Shown here: one piece after another, positions 1-10,900 of the stretch
How positions within the stretch are numbered: the first letter of the stretch is position 1
How the letters are laid out: every line of letters starts with the position of its first letter
Origin: Cydia pomonella
Lineage: Eukaryota > Arthropoda > Insecta > Lepidoptera > Tortricidae
DNA: 64,000 nucleotides
NCBI RefSeq assembly: GCF_033807575.1
Contig: NC_084716.1
Span: forward strand, 9,052,001-9,116,000
Direction: 5' to 3'
Translations under genes and position numbers: made by a program
The notes under the pieces: generated by a model
What the model was told of the DNA's origin: nothing
The model's database searches: none
The model's input: the letters and a program-made list of their open reading frames with translations, nothing else

Positions 1-110
1 CACTGTTAGCTTTTAGGGGCAGGCTCTCTTTTCGCACATATATGAAATAAAATAAAAAAGAAGTATGTTATAAAATTTTATGTATTGACACAACTTTCGA
101 CGGATATGTT

Positions 111-1039
111 TTGAACTTTGTGATTTATGAAGGAAAGAGTACTGTGATTGATTCACAAATACCGAAGCTTGAATCATTAGTTATGAATTTGATGGGGCCA
201 TATTTGTTTAAGGGTCATGAGCTGTACATGTATAATTTCTATAATAGCACCACTTTGTCGAAAAAACTGCTAGAAAGTGACACACACACTACCGGCACTC
301 TGCGTAAAGATCGTAAACACAATCCCAAGGACTTCTTAAATAAAAAAATTAAAAAAGGTGATCACGTCTGGCAACGAAATGGAAAAGTATACGTCTCTAT
401 TGTGGAAAGACAAACGTGCTGTTCATATGATTACCACTAATCATCATCCACGCTTGGTAACTACCCGAAATAGGTACGGCAAAACTTATATTAAACCTAT
501 TGAAATAGTGGAATATAACAAATACATATATGTCGGGTATTGACAGAGCAGACCAAATGCTCGCCTATTATTCCACTCCCAAAAAGACGTTGAGGTGGTA
601 TAAAAAGGTTTTCTTCCACATATTAGACATGGTAATATCTAATGCCTACTATCTGTTTGTCAAGTATTGTGACCCAAAAATGACCTTACTCACCTTTAGG
701 GAAGAGATTATATCCTCATACATGGGGTTAGAGAAACGTGATGAGGCAGAAGTGCGGTCAACGATTGAACGTTTCTTGAAACTGAAACTTGGTAACAAGC
801 CCAAGCAATCATCGCGAACAGTAAGAGCAACTGCAGCTGTCAACAATCAGCACTGGCCTGAAGCGATTCCAGTTCAGGAAAATGCTAAAAGGAACAAAGT
901 TTTCCTGAGATGCCGAGTGTGCACCAAAAATAAAGTCATGAAGCAGACGAGCTTTCGGTGCAAGGGTTGCATTTGCAAGCCACCCCTTTGCCCAACATGT
1001 TTCGAAACATGGCATACCGACGAAAGATTCGCACAGTAG
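111..1039 (+). pseudogene. piggyBac-type transposase, broken remnant
   Basis: Three overlapping reading-frame pieces (111-440, 358-543, 530-1039) read as the middle and C-terminal parts of one piggyBac/PGBD transposase, a cut-and-paste enzyme that targets TTAA. The last piece starts with SGIDRADQM, which carries the third catalytic aspartate of the family, then the RWYKKVFFHILDM helix. It ends in a cysteine-rich zinc-binding tail (CRVC..C..C..CPTC) that in this family recognises the element's terminal repeats. Two frame changes, near 400 and 535, separate the pieces, and the N-terminal half lies outside the window or is lost. It cannot encode an active enzyme. No terminal repeats or TTAA boundaries could be fixed. 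It is not the same piggyBac lineage as the copy at 46267-52306. Confidence 0.85.
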
Positions 1040-1087
1040 TATAAAAATATATTATGCTACCTACTTTGAGGACTGTGAAAATTAATT

Positions 1088-1276
1088 AAGCTGCGTAAGA
1101 ATCCCGCGAAGTCGAAGGAAGATTTAAAGAACAAGATAACCGCAGTGTGGGATTCAATATCCTCTGCGGAATGTGCGGCATTAGTGGACACCATGCTACA
1201 AAGAATTGAAGCCGTCTACAAGAGGAAAGGCGACTCTACCCAGTGGTACACAAACTTTTTTGCATCGATTTACTAG
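1088..1276 (+). pseudogene. Tc1-like transposase, C-terminal fragment
   Basis: A 62-codon open stretch ending in TAG at 1274-1276 reads KSKEDLKNKITAVWDSI, then CAALVDTMLQRIEAVYKRKG. This is the usual last segment of Tc1/mariner transposases (LK..I...W..I....C..LV.SM..R......KG). No start codon, catalytic residues or inverted repeats accompany it. It lies directly downstream of the piggyBac remnant, so it is a second, unrelated transposon scrap. It is too short for the ORF size cut-off usually applied, so it is easily missed. Confidence 0.7.
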
Positions 1277-2412
1277 CAGACGAATTATTTTGTTTCGACA
1301 GCTTAAGTACATAAATGTGTTTTTTACATCAAATAACCATAATATGTACTGTTGTCCATATATGAATAAAAATACATTATTTTTATAATATTTAATAGTG
1401 TTTGTTTATTGTTTTAATTATTTACTGAACTCGATATTTCTAGTCTAAAAATCTATCCACTATAAAAATGTTATTAGTCGAACTCTTGCATTTGGACTCG
1501 TATTCAAATATAAAACAATGAATGACAAGTAAAATATTCAAACACTATAGAGCTTTTAGGGTATTCCCATTTGTCCCCGCCCCATGTATTCACCCCCAAA
1601 CATGAGCCCGGCAGGGGCAAATGGGAATACAGCAAGCTTTTGGTTTAAGCTGATTATTTGCCTCAACCCCCAGTGAGTCTCACTGTTGCATGAATGAATT
1701 CCATATATGACTTGGAATGTACGGCCATTCTGTGACCAATCATAGGGCCAAAATTGTGCCCAGATCTTTAGATATCTTCTTCAACACTTCTTAAAGGATG
1801 AATGGAGTTCACACTAATACAACAAAGCGACATTGCCGTTCATAACAGTAAATTACAACCGCAACCACGAACATTAAAGACATCTGATGAGAAGAAACAC
1901 CACAAGAAATTCGACTATTGTTTTATTCACTATGCAAGATCATTTTTACTGTTCCATGGTTTCTAAATCCAAAAAAATAAGACGGCTTGATGTCAGAGCA
2001 AAGCATAAGTATATAATAACAGATTTTGGAAACACTTAAACTATGAAGGAACAACGCTGATCTTGGTTATTCAAATAAATCCAAATAGTAAGAAGAAGAA
2101 GAGAAGATTCTATGGTTTCAGGAAGTGAGGTTTTACACTACACAGAAAATGAGAAAAACTCTTGATATGAGGAACGTTATTCATTTGAAGAACAAATATA
2201 TAGACCTCATCACCTAATTTTGTAAGTTTTGTAACCTAACCTCGCCAGCGTTATGAAATGACAACTTTGACAATGACAGTTAAATTCAGGTGTTACCAGT
2301 TTGTTTTATTTTTTAAATAGTGTTGTACGGCTGGATTCTGCTTCTCTGTATTGTATAGGCTGTAGCTCGATCAAACCGTTTTAGCCTACGCTATTTCTCT
2401 CGATCCTGCACA
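1277..2412. other. unassigned spacer
   Basis: No convincing coding frame, RNA gene or complete mobile element. The only clear structure is the palindrome listed at 1561-1630. Confidence 0.6.
1561..1630. repeat. 70-bp near-perfect palindrome (MITE-like hairpin)
   Basis: The arms GTATTCCCATTTGTCCCC and GGGGCAAATGGGAATAC are inverted copies separated by about 35 bases. It could be a very short foldback element or the fused ends of a larger deleted transposon. No clean target duplication was identified. Confidence 0.7.
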
Positions 2413-3747
2413 TGGAGCATAAGGGCCCTTTAGGCATGCAAAGTCACAAATACTCGCCACTCGACTAAATTACTAACGTAGTCCGTAGTGGAATGTATGG
2501 GGAGAAATACAAGTAAAGAAAGAGTGGTAACTCCATACATACAGCTTTCTTACTTCTACCTTCCATAGTTCACACAATACATTTGACACATGACAACGCC
2601 CGTAGAACGTAAAGAGTATTTTTTCGTTAGACCAAATATCAGCACATCGTTAACAATATTATTATGGTATGAAGCTTTTCCTACTAACAAAGTTGTTTGA
2701 TATACTATAATACTCGAGTAATAAAATTATTGTTTTTTTAACAAGAGCTTAGAAAATCGAACTAATAGACGAGGGTACCGAACTCCGTCGAATAGGGCTT
2801 TTTAAAAATAGTAAAGGCACTTAAGGCTAGCTTGGACCATCGATAGATATAAGTAAAGAAAGAATGGTAACTCAATACAACAGTTTTCTTACCAAAACCC
2901 GAGCTATACAAGTCAAGTACTGGCTATTGTCAACTGTGTACTGATAAATTCCGCTACTTGACGATAGATTTCGACCACGAAACAACTCGCGTTTTAGTGC
3001 CAATTACATTCACACTTTATCAGGCCTGGGCTATAACCGCGAAAATTGAAGTTCGTCAGAATAGAATAGAATAGAAAGATGTTTATTTCCCTAGTTTATG
3101 TGTTACATTCTGTCCAGCAGGGTGGTGGTGTGTTCGGCCTGTGGTTGTGTCACCTACTTACGAGCTACTTATGTTTGTCTAAGAAATCTATATAAGTGTC
3201 AAGTAGTGTGTGCTGTATGCTTGTTAGTATGTCATGAACAAAGTAAATTTATACAAATTTAAGATGTTGTTGAATTTTGCCTTATCCTACTTACAGCTAA
3301 TTACAATTTATGGGGACGTGGAGCGGTTGTTCGCTTGCTGAGCAGCCGACTTCTGTCTTTTTTTGGTATATAGCTGATTTCACGGTGAAATTTTCACCTA
3401 GTCTAGTGTTAGTTATAAGAGGGTTGTACTGTCCGTGTCCTATGTAGAAGTTTGTCAATTGCAGGCATCTTTCTCTGTCCCTCTAATAGGGTAGTTTCCA
3501 ATTTTTTGAAACGCTTTTAATACGTTCTATATTAACCAAACGTTGCCCTAAAATTTAACTATTACCCTAAAAAAGGCTTTAAATATGTTAAATTAACAAA
3601 ATATATTATGACCCATGCTTTCGCGCCCAAAACGCTCTTTGAAAATTGTATGACGTCACAGTTTACGGTTTGACACATAACTATGTACATACCAAAGATT
3701 AAAGTTAGTATATAGGTACATACACACATAACACTAAGGCCTATTCG

Positions 3748-4003
3748 CTATTGTCTATTCTCAGTACAAAATTTGATACTCAAGCCGTAGCCATTTAGGT
3801 GGTGGGCAAGCTGTGTATGCATGCGTGTGGGTTTTAACCAACTAATAAAATATGTTTCAGTAATTATATATCATAAAGTATTCATCATCCATTAGCATTT
3901 CTATGATGTTAATTTTTAGTGCAGATATCGAAGCTTTAATTAATTGCCAACCACCAAAATGGCTACGGCTTGAGTATTACATTTTGTACTAAGAATTGAC
4001 AAC
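3748..4003. mobile_element. MITE, about 256 bp
   Basis: Inverted arms about 60 bp long: 3749-3810 and 3942-4003 share ATACTCAAGCCGTAGCCATT in opposite orientation, with AGTACAAAAT on the outer side. It has no coding capacity and sits inside the larger inverted-repeat element. Confidence 0.7.
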
Positions 4004-4007
4004 AGGG

Positions 4008-4282
4008 GATGGGCCAACCGCAAAAACCGAAAATCGCATATTGTGGGGATCTTTCTCTTTATAGTTGGTCAAACCAATTTGTCAGTAAATAAGAACAAAA
4101 AAAACTATACTCATCCTTTTCTTTTGGATGCTCGTACTAGTGTAAGACAAAGATAGTATGACTCCCTCTGTCTATGTTTGAAATGAGATAGCCCTTTGAC
4201 AAACTATAACTCTTACTAAGACGTAATGAGAGAGATAAATGCCCGCAATGACGAACTTCGATTTTCGCGGTTATAGCCCAGT
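4008..4282. mobile_element. MITE, about 275 bp
   Basis: Outer sequences GGGCCAACCGCAAAAACCG (left) and CGATTTTCGCGGTTATAGCC (right) are inverted relatives. A one-sided relative of the same end is at 3025-3060 (GGGCTATAACCGCGAAAAT), and a shorter member of the family is at 5256-5386. Confidence 0.7.
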
Positions 4283-4697
4283 GTCAAACCGTGAGTTGTG
4301 ACGTCATCAGAATCTTCAATTGCTTCAAAGTCGTTTCGACCTGGGTCACGTGACGTGTGTTAAAAGATATTTTAAATTCAATATTTACAAAAATATGCTC
4401 ATTAGAGGTCCACTAAAGGTAGTTTAACATGTTCTTATAATCCATGTGCTGATATTCCATGAAACAGAAAGCTATTATCAGGTCCGAAATCGGGAAGCGT
4501 GGATGTAATTGGCGCTTTTGGTAAGAAAACTGATGTATGGAGTTACCACTCTTTATTTACTTGTATTTCTCTATGCTCGGAGTTGTGGATTGTATTGGGC
4601 CCCATACATTCCACAACTCTTCTCTTTCCGCACAAACTATAGTAATTTAGTCGAGTGGCGAGTATTTGTGACTTTGCATGCCTAAAGGGTCCTTATT

Positions 4698-4958
4698 AGG
4701 GAAGGTAGAGGCAAGGAACAAAATCTCCATATACCAAAAAGTATCCGACAAAAACCATAAATAGGTGGCGTTACAATAACTAGAATACTTGAGAAAAAAT
4801 CTAATCATAGACAGCGCACTTCAATAACGCCTAGGTTCTTAGCTACTCTAGCGCTACTATGGAGAGATTTGGTACTATTATGCAGCTGACAGCTGGACAC
4901 TTTTGCAACAATTCTGCCTAAGGAGTTTCTGTTCCTTGCCTCTACCTTCCATAGTGTG
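4698..4958. mobile_element. MITE with GGAAGGTAGAGGCAAGGAAC ends
   Basis: The 20-base end at 4702-4721 recurs inverted at about 4935-4954. The core GGAAGGTAGA also appears at about 4980 (+) and, inverted, at about 2557 and 5240, so this short end has been spread through the cluster several times. Non-coding. Confidence 0.6.
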
Positions 4959-5255
4959 AACTTAAATTTAAAATAGTATGGAAGGTAGAAGTAAGGAATG
5001 AATGAAAATGGGACTGATTTCGGGCCCGATATCGGAAGTGTGGATGTCATTGGCGCTTAAAACTCATGTTTATAGGTGGTGGTGGCAGAGAGTGTCTTGC
5101 AAAAAGGTTGATGTAATACCCCTTATAGCTTAGGCCGATGGCCCGTCCGGACGAGTATACTTATGACCGTACATTATTAGCTCTCTTTTTTTTTTTTTAT
5201 GCTAAGACGTTAGTCTTTACCTGCATATATGCCTCTGCCTCTACCTTCCATACCT

Positions 5256-5386
5256 GGGGGCCTACCGCAAAAACCGAAATTCGCGGGGATCTTTCTCTTT
5301 TACTCTCGCTAACACGTAATTAGAGTGACAGAGAAAAATGCCCGCAATTAACGAATTTCGATTTTCCCGGTAGCCGCCCTGCATAC
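5256..5386. mobile_element. short MITE, about 130 bp
   Basis: Its left end GGGCCTACCGCAAAAACCGA and inverted right end TTTCGATTTTCCCGGTAGCC make it a shorter member of the family at 4008-4282. Both copies share GGGGATCTTTCTCTTTTA just inside the left end. Confidence 0.7.
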
Positions 5387-5483
5387 CTAGCTTATAGTCC
5401 TTGTTTCGTTTGGTCAGCATTTGTCAGTGTCAATGTCATTAATTCAGTCTCGATTTTCGTATTTTTATCGTATTTATTTATTG

Positions 5484-5800
5484 AGGTCGCAGTCCTATGA
5501 CTGCGTTGTAATTGCTATTCTTAATCAAATATCATCGAAGATGATAATTGGTTCATCTCATTTGTCGTAGGTATGTTCAATCAATTAAGCTTTGGTGTTT
5601 GTTACTAACTTATCAAGATAGTGGGCCCTTTTCATGAAGGGCAATCACATCGCAGTCCCATGACTGCAATGTAAATGCTATTCTTCATCGAACTGTCGTC
5701 GAAGTTGATAAGTGGTTAATCTCATTTGTCGTAGGTATGTTCAATTAATGAAGTTTTGGTCTTTGATGTTAACTTCTCAAGAATTTAGAAATAGAATAGG
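5484..5800 (+). repeat. direct tandem duplication, unit about 165 bp
   Basis: Segments starting near 5484 and 5651 run in parallel. Both contain CGCAGTC, then ATGACTGC, then CTCATTTGTCGTAGGTATGT, then AAG(C/T)TTTGGT and TTATCAAGA/TTCTCAAGA. Identity is clearly below 90 percent, so the duplication is old. No function is apparent. Confidence 0.75.
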
Positions 5801-6189
5801 TGACCCTTGTAAAATGTTAAGTCCTGGTAATCAAATGTATGCATTTGTTAATTTTTGGATTGCGATTATGTTATTTTTTCAGGTTATGATGTGCTTGGGG
5901 TTTTTGTTCGGTTCCCATCCTCTAACAATATTACATGATTGAAGAGCTTGAGGTTATAGTATCTATTAGGAGATAATTCTTTTATTTTTTATTGGGAAAC
6001 ATACAGCTAAGAATCTTACATAATATGAATTAATATTAATAGAACACAAGCAAAAACAGTTTCCACTAGTTAATTAAAGCAGAAAAGCTCAAAGGGAACT
6101 AAGTAAAATACAAAAAACATAAAAAGTATTATCCAAAGCAATCAAGTAAATCGAAAGCTATTTATCTATAGCTATATAATAATAATCAT
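5801..6189. other. unassigned spacer
   Basis: AT-rich sequence with no supported gene or complete element. Confidence 0.6.
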
Positions 6190-6543
6190 ATATCGGGTGT
6201 TTCCTGTAACAGGAGCAATAAATTAAACTGTAGGCTTTACTCCTCAAACTGACCAACATTTGTTCAGCAACTTTTAAAAATAACTTATGTTTTAATTTTT
6301 ATTACACATTTAAGTTAATTCTAAGACGCAATGTATTGCGAATTTTGTTACGTTTAAAGCGTGACAAGCAACGTCAAACACACTGATGTCAGCGTACATT
6401 GAAAATAATATAAAATTTGTATGAAAAAGATAAACTCTAAAGATTTCATAATTTTTAAAAGTCGTTAATCAAAAGTTATATCATTTTAGGAGTACAATAT
6501 ATGGTTTAATTATTTGCTCGTGTTACAGGAAACACCCGGTATA
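6190..6543. mobile_element. MITE flanked by TA, about 350 bp
   Basis: The ends CGGGTGTTTCCTGTAAC (6194 on) and the inverted GTTACAGGAAACACCCG (to 6539) match over about 35 bp, continuing into GAGCAA and TAATTAAA. The TA-rich borders TATA(T/C) suggest a TA target duplication, as made by Tc1/mariner-type enzymes. No coding sequence. Confidence 0.8.
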
Positions 6544-6675
6544 ACATCTGCTAAAGTCGCAGCCCTCATATCTTCTCCAAAGGGTTAACACTTGAGAGGT
6601 ATGCAACTTTAGGTATTGTTGCCTGTAGAAGTTCTTCCAAATTTCCTTTAAATGGAGTTATGCAATATTAACTTT

Positions 6676-6964
6676 ATGAAATATAAATAAATAAATAAAT
6701 AAATAAATAAATATTATAGGACATTATTACACAAATTGACTAAGTCCCACAGTAAGCTCAATAAGGCTTGTGTTGAGGGTACTTAGACAATGATATATAT
6801 AATATATAAATATTTATAAATACTTAAATACATAGAAAATACCCATGACTCAGGAACAAATATCCATGCTCATCACACGAATAAATGCCCTTACCAGGAT
6901 TTGAACCCGGGACCATCAGCTTCGTAGGCAGGGTCACTACCCACTAGGCCAAACCGGTCGTCAA
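6676..6964 (-). mobile_element. tRNA-derived SINE (minus strand)
   Basis: Read on the minus strand it begins with a tRNA-like head holding an A-box-like TTGGCCTAGTGGGTAG and a B-box GGGTTCAAATCC. A body follows (GGGCATTTATTCGTGTGATG ... GAGTCATGGGTATTTTCTA), ending in a run of TTTA units (seen as AAAT repeats at 6690-6712). Head, body and tail match the second copy at 63389-63608, which confirms a dispersed SINE and not a functional tRNA gene. Such elements are transcribed by RNA polymerase III and mobilised by LINE enzymes. Confidence 0.88.
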
Positions 6965-7193
6965 AATAATAAATAATCATATTCTGTACAAGTCAATTTC
7001 AGGCAGTGAAATTTTTTAGAAGCCGTATCTGTAATTTGGTCTGGTTTTTTATGGTCTCTATCTTGACTATCATAGGCTTGATGTCTTTGTCACAGTACTG
7101 ACCCAAAACTTTTAAAACTGTTCTAGGATTTCTAGGTCATTATTTCTTGTCTTAGACATGTGACTGTAGTGTGTCTTCTTTCAAGTGGTCCAG

Positions 7194-7477
7194 ACCTTAG
7201 CTTTTTGTATATTTTAGGTCCAAAATTTAACTTGTATACTTTTTACCTAACTACAAATGATACTGAATTTGAATATGGAAAAGCACACAAATTAACCTTG
7301 GTGGCTCCGTTTGTGCTGGCTAGGCCTCGGCCGGGGCCAGTGAACACTGGCAAAAGTGCAGGTTGTTCAACACACTCACCAAGCTCTGGCACTGCCCCTT
7401 GGGTGGTAGTCAACAGGAACATGTGCTATGAGATCTTATGTCAGTTCTACATTTTTATGGCACAGATAGTTGTTTGA
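7194..7477 (+). other. open stretch, possible orphan exon (unrecognised)
   Basis: An open frame ends in TGA at 7475-7477 and has an internal acceptor-like site (TTTTGTATATTTTAG before 7218). The encoded peptide includes FNLYTFYLTTNDTEFEYGKA and a proline-rich patch (LARPRPGPVNTG). Base composition is richer in GC than its surroundings. I do not recognise a family. It could be a host exon, an unclassified transposon fragment or chance. Confidence 0.25.
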
Positions 7478-7570
7478 GTGACTATTTTATTCTGTTTATT
7501 TCTGATTGAAGTAAAATATTTTTAGTCTCACAAATTAAGACTGTCTTATAATATGAGAAAATTAAAGAAA

Positions 7571-7859
7571 TCAGGCCAAATAATTCGTGTAGTTTTGAAA
7601 GTTGGTACAATTATTCCTAAAGATGTCCAGATGAATATACTAAAAATCCCCGATGGTGGGACCGGAGCCGGAGGGGGGGAGGGGGGGGGAAAGGTCTCTT
7701 TTTCACCTTATTTTATAATAACTCCAAAACTATTTAAGATATCTCTTTAGTGACTTCTACATGAATTATCTATATTAAATTTCCTATAACTTATATTTAC
7801 ACCATATTACTCTACGGTCAATACTTTAGGAGATACAGAGTGTTAAAGGTGATAAAAAT
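7571..7859 (+). repeat. left terminal inverted repeat of the Academ-like element
   Basis: Inverted match to 14923-15211 with about seven substitutions plus length changes in a G run. It includes the G-rich block at 7657-7690. Confidence 0.92.
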
Positions 7860-7935
7860 AAGAAACAAACTCGTTACTTATACAAATTTTAATTCTGAAA
7901 AAATACATAAATTTTTGCACGCGTATGCCGACTTA

Positions 7936-10900
7936 TCAATCAAATTGTGTTTCATCTTCGTCATCTTTATCATTAACATCGATGGGGGAGTGCCCATTAG
8001 TACAAGCCCCCAGGCAGCCATTACAGATAAGACTACACTTAATGCCCGCTTTTCGGCAACTGCATTTTCCAGGACAGCCACTTTTGCATCGGCAAAAAAT
8101 TGATTTTAACAACGCGTCAGGAGCAGGAGGATCCAAGGTCATGATTGGTACTAAGTTTCCATCGACTCCTCGCTTCCAACCCCATATTTCAGGAGGCAGT
8201 TGGTTCCCAAGCCACTCTTGAACTTGATGGAATACTCTGTAAGAGTGATATTTTGCTGACCCTTTGGTAGGAGGGAGGGAAGAAAGATCTGGTTTGGGCT
8301 TGGTACAAGATTTCAGAAAAACTGTGAATCGATATCTGTAAATCTCAGACTGAGTACTGGGCGCTCGGTATACTTGAAGAAACATTTTTTCTCCGGCTTC
8401 TGCTATAACATCCGGAGTTGATGTCGGGTCATAAAACACAGTTGCTATTTCTTTTACTATTGGCTTTTGATCAAAAAGCTTAATAATTGCTATTTTGCCC
8501 TTCCTGTAAATAGCTGAAGTTGTATCACACCCACTGAAACTATGCAGAAAGAGAATAGAACAACAAAATGAATGTTTTTGAAGTTCTTGGGAGGAAAATA
8601 TTTTGGTTTCCACTTTCCCTCTTCCCGGTTTGACAAAAAACAATTCTTTTTCTGGAGGAGTAAGTGCCATTAAAAGGACTAAAAGATCAACATCTTCTCC
8701 AATAACAGTGACCACAAGATTGTCTACAGCTTTATCAATTGCAGTGCGAATAATTGTGCAGTCAGCATCTCTCGCAGCTATTCGTGTTTCTATGTTGGCA
8801 GCTTGCATTTTTTCTGACAGAAGTTTGATCAGTTGAGACTTGTTTTTTGTATTTGATAGAAAATGCTCTTGCTGAACAGTGACCTTCATCGAGAGATTGA
8901 TGTTAATATCAACAGACGATTTCACCGTTCTCCTTCTTTGTTCAGATGTTTTTGTACTGTTTTCTACGTCATCGTACCCATCAAACAGGACGGTAGAATG
9001 TGGTCCGTAATGACATTTCACATAATCTATGTACTGGTCACATATCTCTGAGTAAGAGGAGCCCAATTGCCACTTGGTACGGTGCAAAAGAAAGCCACCA
9101 TCAACAACCGTCTCATTATTCTTCAAATTTACATTACTGTCGGATTTCGATAAAACATCATATAAAGCCGCTTTTGTTGTTTTCCTCATTAAGCCATCAT
9201 TGAATAAAGCCAGTGGATAGGGAGCCAATTCATACTCCAAATGTGATGCTAAATGTTCATCATCCTTCTTGGCAATCGCAATCCTTTGAAAAAGAAGCAA
9301 TGGATCGACAACTACTATCTCATCATTAATCTTGACAGCACTGTGCATGGCTCCCAATGATAGAACTTTGTCTTTACGCTGTAGTTTTACGTCTGCGAAG
9401 TTATTCCCCAGCGTTTTTTCCATGAGCTGTTTACCAATTTCTTCTGCAAGGTGGCAATTAACTTTGCTATTTCCAACAATACCAGTCGATAAGGACATGA
9501 GGTTTCCTGTCTTTGGGAATGGGTAATGATCCATAAACCACGCGTAAAGCTTTTTTCTGTCTTCTTGATCCCTGCGCTGACGAGACAAAAGAAGATCTGC
9601 ATGTTGATCTCCCGAAGAAAAATATACTCCACTAAATACCTCAAGTGCAGAGCAGATGGCATGACTAACAACCGTCGCTTGTAACCATTTTGCCAGTGTT
9701 GAATCCGTGATTCCCCTTCCTCGGGTCATTCCTCCACAGCTCTTCATGCTGCGCATCAAGGTCTGCTCTATGGTCATGTCTGACCAAACTCCAGACCAAA
9801 AGGTATCGCCTCTTCTTATAGTGAAATATCCTTTTTTTACAAATAACTGATATTCGTGGGGCGTCATTCTTGTTTCAAGCTGAAGCATATCTTGCAGATA
9901 CAAATGTGCACATCGTGCATATTGGAATTGACCGCTGGCATGAAAAAATGGAATCATTTTGTGGACACAGCTAAGATGACCCTTCCAATCACCAGCTCGC
10001 TCTGTAGCAATGAACTGTTTCATAATAGTCACCATGTGGTAGTATTGGATCCATAATGCAGCGGTAGGTCCATTTTCTTTTAAATCATTTAGTTTATTCA
10101 TAATTTTTGACTGAAGTGAAGTCAACTGCTCATTGTTCATTATTTTATCTTCACTTAGAGGCTCAGTTCGCATGTCTTTTAAAAGGGTATTTATAGTTTC
10201 CTTTTCATCGTCATTAATATCCATATCATTTAAAATCATTTGTGACATAGTCGTGTGGACTAATAAATGTGCACGAACTGCTCTTGCGTAAGCATGACCG
10301 CTCAAAATGTGTTCCACTGAGTTTGGAGCAAAAATATTGCATAGTAGATCCCTTAGGCCACTTCCTGCCATTATGTGTCCAATGCAACCCAGGTAAGACA
10401 TTAACATATGGAACCCGCCAAGCCTCACGATGATATTTTGTATATTTGGATCATCTCTACTAGATGCAATAATATCCCGAGCTTTTATATAAAGAGGTAG
10501 ATCAAATGTGACAAAACATGTTTGGGTCAGGCACCGGTCCGTGGCACATTTCAATGCAGTGTATATTGTGTCATAGTCAGTTGGAGGTGAAGTTATGAAA
10601 GGTAAGGGGATAACAGCACTTTTATCAAAGTTCTGGCTTGGCTGAATACATCGCATGAAACCTTTCCATTCGGGTACATCAGGCACTTCGAGCCACTTGC
10701 CGCTTATCCATAACATATCACTTAGACTTGGTACTGTCGTGTCTTGGTGTAACAAATTTGATTGGTTAACATCTTGTATCATAATTTGTTTCAGTCCTCC
10801 CTTAGCTAGCCTGCTATATGTATGCAGTTGCTGGACTCCCAACGTTCCGGTTTGTGTAGCAGTGGGAGCTTTAGTTATTTTTTTTATTGCATTTCCAGGT

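Larger units (their letters stand above)
2419..4697. mobile_element. 2.3-kb element with long inverted repeats (non-coding)
   Basis: The left arm (about 2419-2560) and right arm (about 4510-4697) are imperfect inverted copies. Both contain the stretch ATACTCGCCACTCGACTAAA (on the right as its reverse complement), the flanking CATGCAAAGTCACAAA, and an AAGTAAAGAAAGAGTGGTAAC block. No transposase frame lies between them. The interior is filled by other MITEs (3748-4003, 4008-4282) and a further copy of the AAGTAAAGAAAG block at 2850-2900. I read it as a non-autonomous foldback element that collected later insertions. Its exact ends are uncertain. Confidence 0.65.
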
